A stretch of 64,000 nt of DNA from an uncultured Collinsella sp. Lineage in GTDB: Bacteria > Actinomycetota > Coriobacteriia > Coriobacteriales > Coriobacteriaceae. The position numbers and the translations under genes were made by a program. Positions 1-8,948 of the stretch are shown piece after piece; positions within the stretch are counted from its first letter, which is position 1, and every line of letters begins with the position of its first letter. Location: positions 1-64,000 of the forward strand of contig CABUPE010000007.1 in the NCBI GenBank assembly GCA_902493515.1, read 5' to 3'. A model generated the notes under the pieces. The model had not been told where the DNA came from. It searched no databases and saw only the letters and a program-made list of their open reading frames with translations.

Positions 1-695
1 ATCGGGACTTGCAGCGACGGACCTCAGGACGCTCTTACACCACGTCTGCGCGCGCGACCTCTCAAAGAGCAGAAGTCGGTTAATTTAGGCTCAATTGAAC
101 TGTTTTCGCTTTCCTAATGAGGCAGATATGCTTACTCAAGGGCGGAAAAGGCTTATCGCTGGGTCCCAGTGACTCAAAAACCGAGATGATTAAGCAAAAG
201 CCACTGCCAAAAAAATACAAATCTGAACTAACTGCCCACCACCCTCTGTCAACCTTTCTATTCAAACCAAATCAGCCAACGTATGTCATAGCAATCCCCG
301 GTAGGTCGCAGGGTGGCGGCTGAGCCTTTTCTTCGGGAAACTTCGCGAAGTCCAGTTCCCGAGGGAAAGGTATGGTCTGTGTAATACCAGATAAACAGTA
401 CATTTTTGCTTAATTGATATTTGGGAGAAGAACCAATTGGTGTGGCTTATTAAGCCCACTTTGCCATTGACGCTCATTTTAATACCACTGGGAGAATTCC
501 GAACTTGGTTGCGCAACTGCTCCTGTATGCTGACTCCACCTAATAGGTGGATATCTGGTTACTACCAGTTGACCACTTGGTAACGGGTGGGCCCACTGCA
601 CGGAATGTACCGAACACCCCTCCCGTTTGATGCGTGCGCCATGCTGCAGGGCGTGCGTCCGCGACACTTCCGCATGTCGGAGGAAAGGAGTCCAG
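1..695. other. AT-richer upstream region without a convincing gene
   Basis: No open frame here has both a ribosome binding site and a recognisable product. The stretch is clearly richer in A+T than the rest of the window, especially about 100-260 and 370-480. It holds one copy of a 42-bp repeat (272-313) followed by a small stem-loop. Near the gene start, about 545-600, there are overlapping inverted motifs (TTACTACCA and TTGGTAAC around a GTTGACCAC core) that could be an operator for the downstream glycosidase; this is only a visual suggestion. Confidence 0.5.
272..313 (+). repeat. 42-bp intergenic repeat, copy 1
   Basis: This segment begins TCAGCCAACGTATGTCAT and ends GGTAGGTCGCAGGG. It matches 38 of 42 positions of a second copy at 7173-7214 in the same orientation. 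Each copy is followed directly by an inverted repeat of different sequence; here the arms are CGGGAA (334-339) and TTCCCG (356-361) around the palindrome ACTTCGCGAAGT. A constant head and a variable stem fit a structured RNA leader or a small mobile element equally well. Confidence 0.7.
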
Positions 696-2690
696 GTGTG
701 TAGGAATTCCATTTTTACGAAACGGTGGGTGAAGGGAAGCGCGGTCCTCGTTGCCACTGCAGCGACGCTTGTGTTTGCCAATCCCCAGCAGGCGATTGCC
801 ACGCCACTCAAGGGTGTCGACTCAGCGACCGTGTCTCAGTCTGCCTCGAACGTCGTCGACATCGATTTCGCTGACGGCATCAAGGGCCGTATTACGTTCC
901 TCGAGGACGGTATTTTCCGTTATAACGTCGACCCCAAGGGTGAGTTTTCCGAGTACGCCACGCCGCGCAGTAAGTCCCACACGGCTAAGATCCAGGCTCA
1001 GCCCGATACCTCGGACACCTACAGCAAGCCGAGTGCGACGGTTGCCGACAAGGGCGACACTATCGAGATCACCGGCGGAAAGGCGACCGTGATCCTGGAC
1101 AAGGCGACTGGCAAGATGAGTATCAAGTCAGGCGACCGTGGCGTGGTTTCTGAGTCTGCGCCCCTCGACCTTGATAAGAAGGGTACCGTCCAGACGCTCG
1201 CCAAGGAGAAGTCCGAGAACTTCTTTGGCGGCGGCACCCAGAACGGCCGCTTCCTGCACACCAACCAGACCATCGCCATCTCCAACACTAACAACTGGAC
1301 CGATGGCGGCGTTGCCTCGCCCAACCCGTTCTATTGGACGAGCGACGGCTACGGCGTGCTCCGAAACACGTTTGCAGAGGGTTCCTACGACTTCGGTTCC
1401 ACGGACTCATCGACGGTCACGACTTTGCACAGCGAGAATGAGTTTGATGCCTATTACTTCGTGGCGACCAACGAGGGCGCCTCGAACGTGGCAACCGAGA
1501 TGCTGCAGGACTACTACAAGGTGACTGGCAATCCGGTGCTGCTGCCCGAGTACGGTTTCTACCTGGGTCATCTTAATGCCTATAACCGTGATGGCTGGTC
1601 AACGACCTCGGGTCAAAAGAAGTGGGAGACCAAGGGCAGCAAGTCCTCGAGTGAGAAGGGCGACGTTAAATACGAGTCCGGCATGTCGACGGGCTACAAG
1701 CTCGACGGCACGCTTGCGGCCGAGACGCTCAACGGTGAGGGCCCTACGGTTGATACCGAGAACATGAAGGCGACCGATTTCGACCGCCAGTTCTCCGCCC
1801 GGCAGGTTATCGATGACTACGAGGACAACGACATGCCGCTCGGCTGGTTCCTGCCGAACGACGGTTACGGTGCTGGCTACGGCCAGAACGGTTACTACAA
1901 GACCGGCGGCGTCAACTCCGACGGAACGAGTTCTGCCGAGCGCCTCAACGCCGTGCGCGCCAACGTCGACAATCTTAAGAAGTTCACCGAGTATGCCAAC
2001 TCAAAGGGCGTGAGCACCGGTCTCTGGACCCAGTCGAACCTCGAGCCCGATAGCAACTCCGAGACCCCGTGGCATCTGCTGCGCGATTTCGATTCTGAGG
2101 TTAAGACTGGTGGCATCACCACGCTCAAGACCGACGTCGCTTGGGTCGGCTCCGGCTACTCCTTTGGCCTCAACGGCATCAAGACGGCCTATGACACCGT
2201 GACCACCGGCGCCAACAAGCGCCCCAACATCATCACGCTTGACGGCTGGGCCGGCACGCAGCGCTTTGGCGGCATCTGGACCGGCGACCAGTACGGCGGT
2301 AACTGGGAGTACATTCGCTTCCATATCCCCACGTATATCGGCCAGAGCCTCTCGGGCAACCCCAACATCGGCTCCGATATGGACGGCATCTTTGGTGGCG
2401 ATCCCATCATCTCCGCTCGCGACTACCAGTGGAAGACATTCACGCCCTCTATGCTTGACATGGACGGTTGGGGCACCTACCGCAAGTCGCCCATGACGCA
2501 CGGCGATCCATACACGGGCATCTCGCGCTTCTATCTCAAGCTCAAAGCACAACTCATGCCCTATATCTACACGAGCGCGGCCTCGGCGGCCAACATCGAC
2601 ACGGGCAACGGCGATACCGGCCTTCCCATGATCCGCGCCATGCTGCTTTCCGACAACTCCGAGTACGCCGCAAGCACCTCGACGCAGTAG
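696..2690 (+). CDS. GH31 glycosidase, N-terminal part with signal peptide and catalytic domain
   Basis: This 664-residue part starts with a basic segment and hydrophobic signal peptide (about residues 1-35, ending ANPQQAIA), then a GH31 N-terminal beta domain and most of the (beta/alpha)8 barrel. The likely nucleophile is Asp480 in TDVAWVG and the likely acid/base is Asp531 in WTGDQYG; the motif FLPNDGYGAGYG at about 383 lines the active site. From memory, this motif set resembles the GH31 branch acting on alpha-N-acetylgalactosamine (Nag31A type) more than starch-type alpha-glucosidases, so a mucin O-glycan substrate is plausible but unproven. The frame ends at an amber codon before the barrel is complete, so this product alone should not fold properly. 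Confidence 0.75.
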   Translation: MCRNSIFTKRWVKGSAVLVATAATLVFANPQQAIATPLKGVDSATVSQSASNVVDIDFADGIKGRITFLEDGIFRYNVDPKGEFSEYATPRSKSHTAKIQAQPDTSDTYSKPSATVADKGDTIEITGGKATVILDKATGKMSIKSGDRGVVSESAPLDLDKKGTVQTLAKEKSENFFGGGTQNGRFLHTNQTIAISNTNNWTDGGVASPNPFYWTSDGYGVLRNTFAEGSYDFGSTDSSTVTTLHSENEFDAYYFVATNEGASNVATEMLQDYYKVTGNPVLLPEYGFYLGHLNAYNRDGWSTTSGQKKWETKGSKSSSEKGDVKYESGMSTGYKLDGTLAAETLNGEGPTVDTENMKATDFDRQFSARQVIDDYEDNDMPLGWFLPNDGYGAGYGQNGYYKTGGVNSDGTSSAERLNAVRANVDNLKKFTEYANSKGVSTGLWTQSNLEPDSNSETPWHLLRDFDSEVKTGGITTLKTDVAWVGSGYSFGLNGIKTAYDTVTTGANKRPNIITLDGWAGTQRFGGIWTGDQYGGNWEYIRFHIPTYIGQSLSGNPNIGSDMDGIFGGDPIISARDYQWKTFTPSMLDMDGWGTYRKSPMTHGDPYTGISRFYLKLKAQLMPYIYTSAASAANIDTGNGDTGLPMIRAMLLSDNSEYAASTSTQ

Positions 2691-2696
2691 CAGTAC

Positions 2697-5600
2697 ATGT
2701 TCGGTGAGAACTTCCTGGTGGCACCGGTGTATCAGGATACCCAGGCAGATGAGAACGGCAACGATGTCCGCAACGGTATCTACCTGCCCAACTACGGTAC
2801 CGACGAGAATCCCACCATCTGGATTGACTACTTCTCGGGCAAGCAGTACCGCGGCGGTCAGGTCCTCAACAACTACGAGGCTCCGCTTTGGAAGCTGCCA
2901 CTCTTTGTTAAGGCCAACGCCATCGTGCCGATGTACGCCGAGAACAACAACCCCGAGGCTGTGACCGAGACCAACACCAAGGGCACCAATCGCAGCCAGC
3001 GTATCGTCGAGTTCTTCGCCACCGAGGGTGAGGGCAGCTTTACGCAGTACGAGGATGACGGCTCCTCCATCGAGAACAACACGACCGAGGACGATTCCTA
3101 CGGCACAATCGACAATATTTCCTACGGTGAGCATGTGAGCACCGTCTATAAGTCGAGCGTGGTGGGCGGCACGGCGACCTTTACCGCCGAGGCATCGCAG
3201 GGCGGCTACAGCGGCTACGACTCCAACCGCACCACGACCTTTGTGGCCAACGTCTCCGCCAAGCCCACGAGCGTCTCCGCCAAGAACGGCGGATCCGCGC
3301 TCAACGTGGTTGAGGTCGACTCGCAGGAGGCCTTTGACGCCGCGACCCCCGAGGCCGGCCAGGCGGTCTACTTCTACAACGAGACCCCCAACCTCAACCA
3401 CTACGGTAGCGACGCAGGCAGCACCGAGGCCGAGCAGGGCGAGAGCTTCAACAACACCAAGATCACCACGAATCCCAAGGTCTACGTCAAGTTCGCGAAG
3501 ACCGATGTCGCCACGGCAGCGCAGACGCTCGAACTGGGCGATTTCGTGAACGCCGATGCCACGCTCGCGGCCGACCGCTTCAACGAGAACCTCTCCGCAC
3601 CCGCGAACCTTGCTGCCCCCGAGGACGCCACGACCCCCACGAGCATTAAGCTCACCTGGGGGAAGGTCGATGGTGCTACCTCCTACGACCTTAAGGTAGA
3701 CGGCACTGTGTTCGCCGTGGGCGATGCAGCAGAATTCACGCATACCGATCTTGCCTACAACAGCAAGCATACCTACCAGATTCGTTCGCGCAACGCCGAT
3801 GGCTACTCCGCATGGAGCGACGTGCTTGAGGCGAACTCTGCGCTCGACCCGTGGCGGAACGTGCCTGAGGCCGAGGAAATCACTTGGGAGGGCTCGCTCT
3901 ACGGTAGCCATAAGGCCGAACTCGCCTTCGACCATGAGTTCCAGTCGGGCGACGGCGGTTTCCACTCCGGTGGCAACGATCTGGGCAAGGCGCTTACCGT
4001 TGACTACGGTCGCGCTTACAAGCTCGACAAGCTCGAGTACTATCCGCGCGATGATGCCGGTAACGGCACTGTGACCAAGATGCGCATCGAGACGAGCCTC
4101 GACGGCGTGCATTGGACGACGCAGGAGGTCGACTGGGAGCGCTCCGCCGCTTGCAAGACGGTGGCGTTCGACGGCGCCGTGGCCGCGCGCTACGTGCGTA
4201 TGACGCCGCTCGCGTCCGTGGGCAACTTCTTCTCCGCCTCCGAGATCGCCATCTACAAGACCGACGGCACGGACGGCTTCGCTGTGGGCTCCAACCTCAA
4301 CAAGGCCACGGTCTCCGACGGCGACTACTCCAACATGAAGAATTACCTGGGTCTTGAGAACCGCGAGCCCGACACCTCGACGTTCGACTCCCAGATCCGC
4401 GCCCACTTCGCCGACCTCAACGGCAACGGCGTCTACGACGTGTACGACTACTCCTTCACCATGGCGGCGCTCGACGGCGGCACCAAGCAAAAGGGCAAGG
4501 CTGCTGGCACCCTCGCGGTGATCCCGAGCAAGATGGAGGTCGAGGCCGGCGACGAGATCACGGTCGACGTCTACGCCACCGACGCCGAGAACATCAACGC
4601 GCTCGGTGCGCTCGTCAACTTCAACAGCGACCAGTTCGAGTATGTCTCCGAGAGCATCGCGCAGGATGCGTCGACGGCGGGCATGGAGAACCTCTCGCGC
4701 GAGAAAGTGCAGTTCACGGATGGCCACCAGACCATCAACCTGGCCTTCGCCAACCGCGGCGACGCCAAGCTCTTCAACAGTACTGGTGTGGTCGCGAGCT
4801 TTAAACTCAAGGCTAAGACGGCCGGCAAGGTCGAGCTGCCCTCGACGTCTTGGCTCGTCGGCCCGGCGTGCGACGCGCTCGAGTTCGTGAGTGATGGCAC
4901 CGTGACGATGCCCGGTGTCCCGCAGCCCACCAAGTCCGAGTACGGCCGCGACGCCTTTGACATCACGATGACCAACGACGAGCTCCCCACCGACGACGGC
5001 ACCAACGTCGAGAAGCTCATCCAGCAGAAGAGCTATGACGGACTGTTCGACAACAATGAGGGCGGCAACGACTTCGAGTTCCTGTGGAACTATGGGCCCA
5101 ACTGGATCGACGGCAAGATGCCGACCTACGTCAAGCTGCCCGCCACGATGACGTTCGCCTTCAAGACGCCGTCGAAACTCGATAGCGTCGAGGTCGTTAA
5201 CCGCAACGGTGGCAACGGCACCGTGCAGAAGATTAAGTCCGTCGTGACGTTCGAGGACGGCTCGACCCAGGAGTTCTCGGGCGGAAGCTTTGATTCCTAT
5301 CAGGCTCGCTACGCCTTTGGCCTCTCTGCCGAGAACAAGGGCAAGAAGGCGACCAAGGTCGAGATCACGCCGCTTGAGGCATCGGGTGACCAGATGCTCA
5401 CGCTGCGCGAGATCAACTTCAACTACACACAGGGTGTCGAGGCCATCGAGGGTGTCGAACTGGGCAAGAACCAGACCGAGTTCTTCGAGGGCGATGTGAC
5501 GCTCGTCGACGCCAAGGCCACGCCCGAGAGCGCCGGCTACCCCTATGTGACGGTCGAGAGCTCCGATCCTTCTGTGGTGAGCGTCTCCGCTGTCCAGGCC

Positions 5601-7106
5601 GGCGATAGCGTGAGCTACTACCTGCGCGCCAACAAGGCCGGCAAGGCAACGATCACGGTGGCGTCGGTGCTCGATCCCTCCAAGACCGCATCCTATGAGG
5701 TCGAGGTCAAGGCTGGTGTCGACACCTCTGCGCTCATGGCAGCGCTTTCCAAGGCCGCGGGCTACAGCGAGTCCGTCTACACCAAGGATTCCTATGCAGC
5801 CCTCACCGCTGCGGTCGAGGCGGCTCAGAAGCTCCTCGATGGCGGCCAGGGCAGCTATAGCAAGAAGGATGTCGCAGACGCCACGGCCAAGATCGAGAAG
5901 GCAATCGACGGCCTCAAGATGCGCCCCGTCGATGAGAAGAGCCTCATCAACACGCCCGAGAACCGCGAGAACGTCAAGGTGACCGGCTTCTCGAGCGAGG
6001 CCGACTATGAGGGCAGCAACGCCGTCAACGCTCTTGACGGCGATGAGCAGACGCTCTGGCACAGCGACTGGGCCTATAAGGCCGGTATGCCCCAGTACCT
6101 GACCGTCGACCTGGGCCGCGACTACGATCTCACCGACGTCACGTTCCTGCCGCGCCAGGACGGCGGCACGAACGGCGATATCTTTGAGGCCGAGGTGCTG
6201 GTTTCCGACACCGCCGACGGTTATGAGATGGGCACCGCCACGTCGATGGGTACGTTTACCTTCGACAACGACGGCCGCGTGCTCACCGACCGTGGCGACT
6301 GGAAGCAGATGAGCTTTGGTGCCGCGCGCGGTCGCTACGTGACCGTCAAGGTGCTCCACGCCGGCGGTGGCAGCGTTGACGCCTACTGCAGCATGGCGGA
6401 GCTCAAGTTCTACGGTACGGCCGTTCCCAATCCGGTGGCGAAGGACGACCTCACTGCCGCGATTGAAAAGATTGATGCCGAGGTTGCAGCCGGCGACCTT
6501 AAGGCCAGCGACTACACCGAGGCTTCCTGGACCGCGTTCCAGAACGCCTTGGCGAGCGCCCGCGCCATCCTGAACGACGAGAACGCCACGCAGGACGAGG
6601 TCGACCAGGCACTCAAGGCACTCGAGAGTGCTCGCGACGCGCTTGAGAAGACTCCGGTGACCCCGGTCGAGAACCCGACCAAGAAGCAGCTCAAGGCCTT
6701 GGTCAAGCAGGCGAAGGAGACTGACACCAGGGGCAAGACGGACGAGTCTGTCAAGGCCCTGACGGATGCCATTACCTACGCCGAGGACGTCTTGGGTGAT
6801 GAGAATGCTTCCGACATCCAGCTCCAGGCGGCCTATGACCAGCTCAAGCTGGCCATTGAGAGCCTCAAGGATGCCGATTCCGGCAACCAGGGCGGCTCGG
6901 GCAACCAGGGTTCCGGCAATGGCTCAAACGGCGGCAACCAGGCGGGCAAGCCCGCAGGCGACAAGGCCCAGGGCAGCAAGAAGAGCGGTTCGGCGATCCC
7001 CAATACCGGCGACCAGACGGCGGCGACCGTCGCGGCCGTCGGTGGTCTTGGCGCCATCATCGCCGCGATCGGCGCTTTCTTCCATCGTCGCAGCAAGGCT
7101 AAGTAG
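2697..7106 (+). CDS. GH31 glycosidase, C-terminal part with binding modules and IPNTG anchor
   Basis: This frame has no signal peptide and no Shine-Dalgarno site, so it is probably not made independently. In full-length numbering it holds the end of the GH31 domain (MFGENFLVAPVY), a fibronectin III domain (about 965-1049), an F5/8 type C/CBM32-like domain (1054-1194), a dockerin-like calcium loop (DLNGNGVYDVYDYSF, about 1243), a cohesin-like domain (1269-1405), a second galactose-binding-like domain (1416-1579), a BIG2 domain (1582-1672), FIVAR-like helices (1675-1745), another F5/8C domain (1749-1909), two more FIVAR-like modules (1912-2059) and a Gly/Asn/Ser linker. It ends with the sorting signal IPNTGD (about 2101), a membrane helix and RRSKAK. 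The layout resembles clostridial mucin-degrading enzymes. Confidence 0.75.
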   Translation: MFGENFLVAPVYQDTQADENGNDVRNGIYLPNYGTDENPTIWIDYFSGKQYRGGQVLNNYEAPLWKLPLFVKANAIVPMYAENNNPEAVTETNTKGTNRSQRIVEFFATEGEGSFTQYEDDGSSIENNTTEDDSYGTIDNISYGEHVSTVYKSSVVGGTATFTAEASQGGYSGYDSNRTTTFVANVSAKPTSVSAKNGGSALNVVEVDSQEAFDAATPEAGQAVYFYNETPNLNHYGSDAGSTEAEQGESFNNTKITTNPKVYVKFAKTDVATAAQTLELGDFVNADATLAADRFNENLSAPANLAAPEDATTPTSIKLTWGKVDGATSYDLKVDGTVFAVGDAAEFTHTDLAYNSKHTYQIRSRNADGYSAWSDVLEANSALDPWRNVPEAEEITWEGSLYGSHKAELAFDHEFQSGDGGFHSGGNDLGKALTVDYGRAYKLDKLEYYPRDDAGNGTVTKMRIETSLDGVHWTTQEVDWERSAACKTVAFDGAVAARYVRMTPLASVGNFFSASEIAIYKTDGTDGFAVGSNLNKATVSDGDYSNMKNYLGLENREPDTSTFDSQIRAHFADLNGNGVYDVYDYSFTMAALDGGTKQKGKAAGTLAVIPSKMEVEAGDEITVDVYATDAENINALGALVNFNSDQFEYVSESIAQDASTAGMENLSREKVQFTDGHQTINLAFANRGDAKLFNSTGVVASFKLKAKTAGKVELPSTSWLVGPACDALEFVSDGTVTMPGVPQPTKSEYGRDAFDITMTNDELPTDDGTNVEKLIQQKSYDGLFDNNEGGNDFEFLWNYGPNWIDGKMPTYVKLPATMTFAFKTPSKLDSVEVVNRNGGNGTVQKIKSVVTFEDGSTQEFSGGSFDSYQARYAFGLSAENKGKKATKVEITPLEASGDQMLTLREINFNYTQGVEAIEGVELGKNQTEFFEGDVTLVDAKATPESAGYPYVTVESSDPSVVSVSAVQAGDSVSYYLRANKAGKATITVASVLDPSKTASYEVEVKAGVDTSALMAALSKAAGYSESVYTKDSYAALTAAVEAAQKLLDGGQGSYSKKDVADATAKIEKAIDGLKMRPVDEKSLINTPENRENVKVTGFSSEADYEGSNAVNALDGDEQTLWHSDWAYKAGMPQYLTVDLGRDYDLTDVTFLPRQDGGTNGDIFEAEVLVSDTADGYEMGTATSMGTFTFDNDGRVLTDRGDWKQMSFGAARGRYVTVKVLHAGGGSVDAYCSMAELKFYGTAVPNPVAKDDLTAAIEKIDAEVAAGDLKASDYTEASWTAFQNALASARAILNDENATQDEVDQALKALESARDALEKTPVTPVENPTKKQLKALVKQAKETDTRGKTDESVKALTDAITYAEDVLGDENASDIQLQAAYDQLKLAIESLKDADSGNQGGSGNQGSGNGSNGGNQAGKPAGDKAQGSKKSGSAIPNTGDQTAATVAAVGGLGAIIAAIGAFFHRRSKAK

Positions 7107-7130
7107 TCCCAGCGACAACTAAGCAAACGT

Positions 7131-7170
7131 GCCCGCCGCTCCGTCAAGGACGGCGGGCATTGCTTTATTA
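7131..7170 (+). terminator. Rho-independent terminator after the glycosidase
   Basis: The arms GCCCGCCG (7131-7138) and CGGCGGGC (7151-7158) pair around a 12-base loop and are followed by the T-rich tail ATTGCTTTATTATTT. It lies 25 bases after the glycosidase stop codon and insulates it from purE. Confidence 0.85.
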
Positions 7171-7172
7171 TT

Positions 7173-7214
7173 TCAGCCAACGTACGTCATGGCAATATCC
7201 GGTAGGTCGCAGGG
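7173..7214 (+). repeat. 42-bp intergenic repeat, copy 2
   Basis: This is the second copy of the element at 272-313, same orientation, 38 of 42 bases identical. The two copies bracket the glycosidase gene as direct repeats about 6.9 kb apart. It starts directly after the glycosidase terminator and runs into a long inverted repeat. Confidence 0.7.
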
Positions 7215-7300
7215 CGCTTCGCGGGCGGGCCAGGCTCTATCTGAACGACTTTGCGAAGCAACCGGAGTGAAGATAAAGCCTGGCCCGCCCGCGAAGCGCC
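7213..7300 (+). repeat. 24-bp perfect inverted repeat in the purE leader
   Basis: Arms at 7213-7236 (beginning GGCGCTTCGCGGGCGGG) and 7277-7300 are exactly complementary over 24 bases and continue with one mismatch for about five more. The central 40 bases contain TTTGCGAAGC. No T-run follows, so it does not look like a terminator; in RNA it would be a very stable hairpin upstream of purE. Confidence 0.7.
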
Positions 7301-7326
7301 ACAGAGACCGCAGGGACGGGAGCAGC

Positions 7327-7332
7327 TATACT
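7327..7332 (+). promoter_or_regulatory. Putative -10 box for purE
   Basis: TATACT lies 64 bases upstream of the purE start. No convincing -35 hexamer is visible at normal spacing. A small hairpin (ACTACTCTCAGTAGT) follows it in the leader. Confidence 0.35.
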
Positions 7333-7395
7333 ACTCTCAGTAGTTAAGGGTCGCGGATCCGCCGCGTCACCGCTCTCAACAGGAGGTCTTTGTTT

Positions 7396-7860
7396 ATGGC
7401 AGATCAGAAGCCGGTTGTCGGGATCATCATGGGCTCCAAGTCCGATCTGGGCGTTATGGAAGGTTGCACCGCCGAGCTCGAGGCACTGGGCGTGCCCTAT
7501 GAGCTCGTGATTGCAAGCGCACACCGCACGCCGGCGAAGGTCCATGAGTGGGCCTCGACCGCTGCCGATCGCGGCATCAAGGTGATTATCGCTGCTGCCG
7601 GCAAGGCTGCTCACCTGGGCGGTGTCGTTGCTGCGTTTACGCCGCTGCCGGTCATCGGTGTGCCTATGAAGACGAGCGATCTGGGTGGTATGGACTCGCT
7701 GCTGTCGATGGTGCAGATGCCTTCGGGCGTGCCCGTTGCCTGTGTGGCCATCAACGGTGCCAAGAACGCTGCCATTTACGCCACGCAGATTCTGGGCGCC
7801 TGCGACCCCGAGTACCGCAAGGTTGTCGAGAAGATGAAGCAGGAGATGGCTGACGCTTAA
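7396..7860 (+). CDS. purE: N5-carboxyaminoimidazole ribonucleotide mutase
   Basis: PurE converts N5-CAIR to CAIR in de novo purine synthesis in the cytoplasm. The 154-residue length is normal for the class I enzyme. Visible motifs are GIIMGSKSDL near the N-terminus, SAHRTP, and the active-site loop AAGKAAHLGGVVAAF, followed by KTSDLGGMDSLLSMVQMPSGVPV. The loop reads GKAAHLGG instead of the commoner GGAAHLPG but keeps the histidine. The start is ATG 7396, nine bases after AGGAGG; an in-frame TTG at 7390 sits too close to that site. purK is not in the window; purF, purM and purN follow a few kb downstream. Confidence 0.93.
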   Translation: MADQKPVVGIIMGSKSDLGVMEGCTAELEALGVPYELVIASAHRTPAKVHEWASTAADRGIKVIIAAAGKAAHLGGVVAAFTPLPVIGVPMKTSDLGGMDSLLSMVQMPSGVPVACVAINGAKNAAIYATQILGACDPEYRKVVEKMKQEMADA

Positions 7861-7896
7861 GCGCTCTGCCAGTCCATTTGCAGCATAAGGAGAGCC

Positions 7897-8895
7897 ATGT
7901 CCGACTATCAGGGAAAGCGTTTTTCGGCTTCTCGGATTCCCGATCCAGCCAAGTCGGGAGCGGCCCGCGCGCCGCAGCGGGGTCGGACATCCTCTCCTCA
8001 GCAACCGCGCGCGCCGCGCCCTGTGACGCCGGCGAAGCATCGCCGTCAGGATACACCTGCTGCATATCGCCCTTCGTCATACAGTACGGCCAAGAAGTCA
8101 CCTCGCTCTTCGGCGCATACCGCGCCATCGAGCTATACCGAGCCGCCGCGCAAAAAGCGCCGCTCCATTATTCCCATTCTGCTCATCATCATCGGTATTG
8201 GCCTGATCGTTGCTGCGGCCGCTATCTTTATCAACGCGCAGATTGGCTACAAGCAGGCGAGCGAGTCGTATCAAAAAATCGAAAAGCAATATGTGAGCGA
8301 CAAGGACGCCAGTGGCGTGCCAATTATCGACTTCAATGCGCTTGCCCAGACAAATCCCGAGGTTGTGGGTTGGATTTACGCGCCCGGCACCAACATCAAC
8401 TACCCCGTGGTGCAGACCAACAACAACTCCAAGTACCTCAACACGCTGTTCGACGGCACCGCCAATGCGTCGGGTGCCATCTTCCTGGATAGCGACGACA
8501 CCGCGCCGGGCATGGTGGATCAGCAGACCACGATTTACGGTCATCACATGAACGACGGTTCGATGTTCAACGTGATTTCGGATACGACCGATCAAGCGAC
8601 GTTCGACAGCATGGACTACGTGTACTACATCACACGTGACGCGACGTATAAGCTGCGTCCGCTGGCGACCAAGGTGGTCGAGGACACGTATGCCAAGGCG
8701 CGCACGCCCAACTTTGAGGGCGATGACGGACTGAAGAATTATCTGTCCGAGATGCTCGACGGTGCCTCTGCCGTGGCGAGCGATGCCACCGATCGTGCCG
8801 CTTCGGCAACCAAGGTCGTAACGCTTGTGACCTGCCGTTCGCTGTCATTTAGCAATACGCGCGCCGTCATGGTGCTCACGCCGGTCGAGGAATAA
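7897..8895 (+). CDS. Class B-like sortase
   Basis: This is a membrane-bound transpeptidase that cleaves a sorting signal and joins the surface protein to cell wall or to another pilin. The 332 residues begin with a long Pro/Arg/Ser-rich cytoplasmic segment (1-88), then one membrane helix (about 90-112), then the sortase barrel. Catalytic residues are visible as His216 in YGHH, Cys313 in TLVTC and Arg322 in NTRAV. The pattern NPEVVGWI, NINYPVVQ and GAIFLD is typical of class B-type enzymes. Its RBS is AAGGAG just upstream of ATG 7897. Candidate substrates in the window are the IPNTG glycosidase and the LPTTG adhesin, but the pairing is inferred only from co-occurrence. Confidence 0.88.
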   Translation: MSDYQGKRFSASRIPDPAKSGAARAPQRGRTSSPQQPRAPRPVTPAKHRRQDTPAAYRPSSYSTAKKSPRSSAHTAPSSYTEPPRKKRRSIIPILLIIIGIGLIVAAAAIFINAQIGYKQASESYQKIEKQYVSDKDASGVPIIDFNALAQTNPEVVGWIYAPGTNINYPVVQTNNNSKYLNTLFDGTANASGAIFLDSDDTAPGMVDQQTTIYGHHMNDGSMFNVISDTTDQATFDSMDYVYYITRDATYKLRPLATKVVEDTYAKARTPNFEGDDGLKNYLSEMLDGASAVASDATDRAASATKVVTLVTCRSLSFSNTRAVMVLTPVEE

Positions 8896-8948
8896 AGTGT
8901 CCGGGCCCCGTCCCAAAAAGACTACCCTGGAAATCAAAAGGAGAAATG

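Larger units (their letters stand above)
696..7106 (+). pseudogene. Wall-anchored GH31 glycosidase interrupted by an in-frame amber codon
   Basis: One continuous reading frame encodes a secreted, sortase-anchored family 31 glycoside hydrolase of about 2136 codons. It is broken by a single TAG at 2688-2690. The reading resumes in the same frame right after the stop, and the protein on both sides is conserved GH31 sequence (STSTQ, stop, QYMFGENFLVAPVY). Family members usually have an aromatic residue there, so a TAC or TAT to TAG change is the simplest explanation. I chose GTG at 696 because AGGAAAGGAG lies 5 bases upstream; the ATG at 627 has no such site and would put a Cys/Arg-rich stretch before the signal peptide. 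Alternatives are a sequencing error, amber readthrough, or two separate polypeptides. The two halves are described separately. Confidence 0.8.

Noticed and set aside
117..323. A 68-codon frame before the glycosidase
   Set aside because: No RBS, no similarity that I recognise, and it runs into the 42-bp repeat, which is also non-coding at the second locus.
2688..2690. Pyrrolysine or selenocysteine codon
   Set aside because: The codon is TAG, not TGA, so selenocysteine is excluded; no pyl genes or PYLIS-like hairpin are near, and GH31 needs no such residue at this site.
2001..6359. A 1452-codon open frame on the minus strand
   Set aside because: It is opposite a gene with clear GH31, CBM32 and FIVAR domains; codon bias in high-GC DNA creates long antisense frames. 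It has no RBS and no recognisable motifs.
7173..7395. Purine riboswitch upstream of purE
   Set aside because: The leader has stable hairpins but none of the conserved loop bases of the purine, PRPP or ZTP riboswitches could be recognised.
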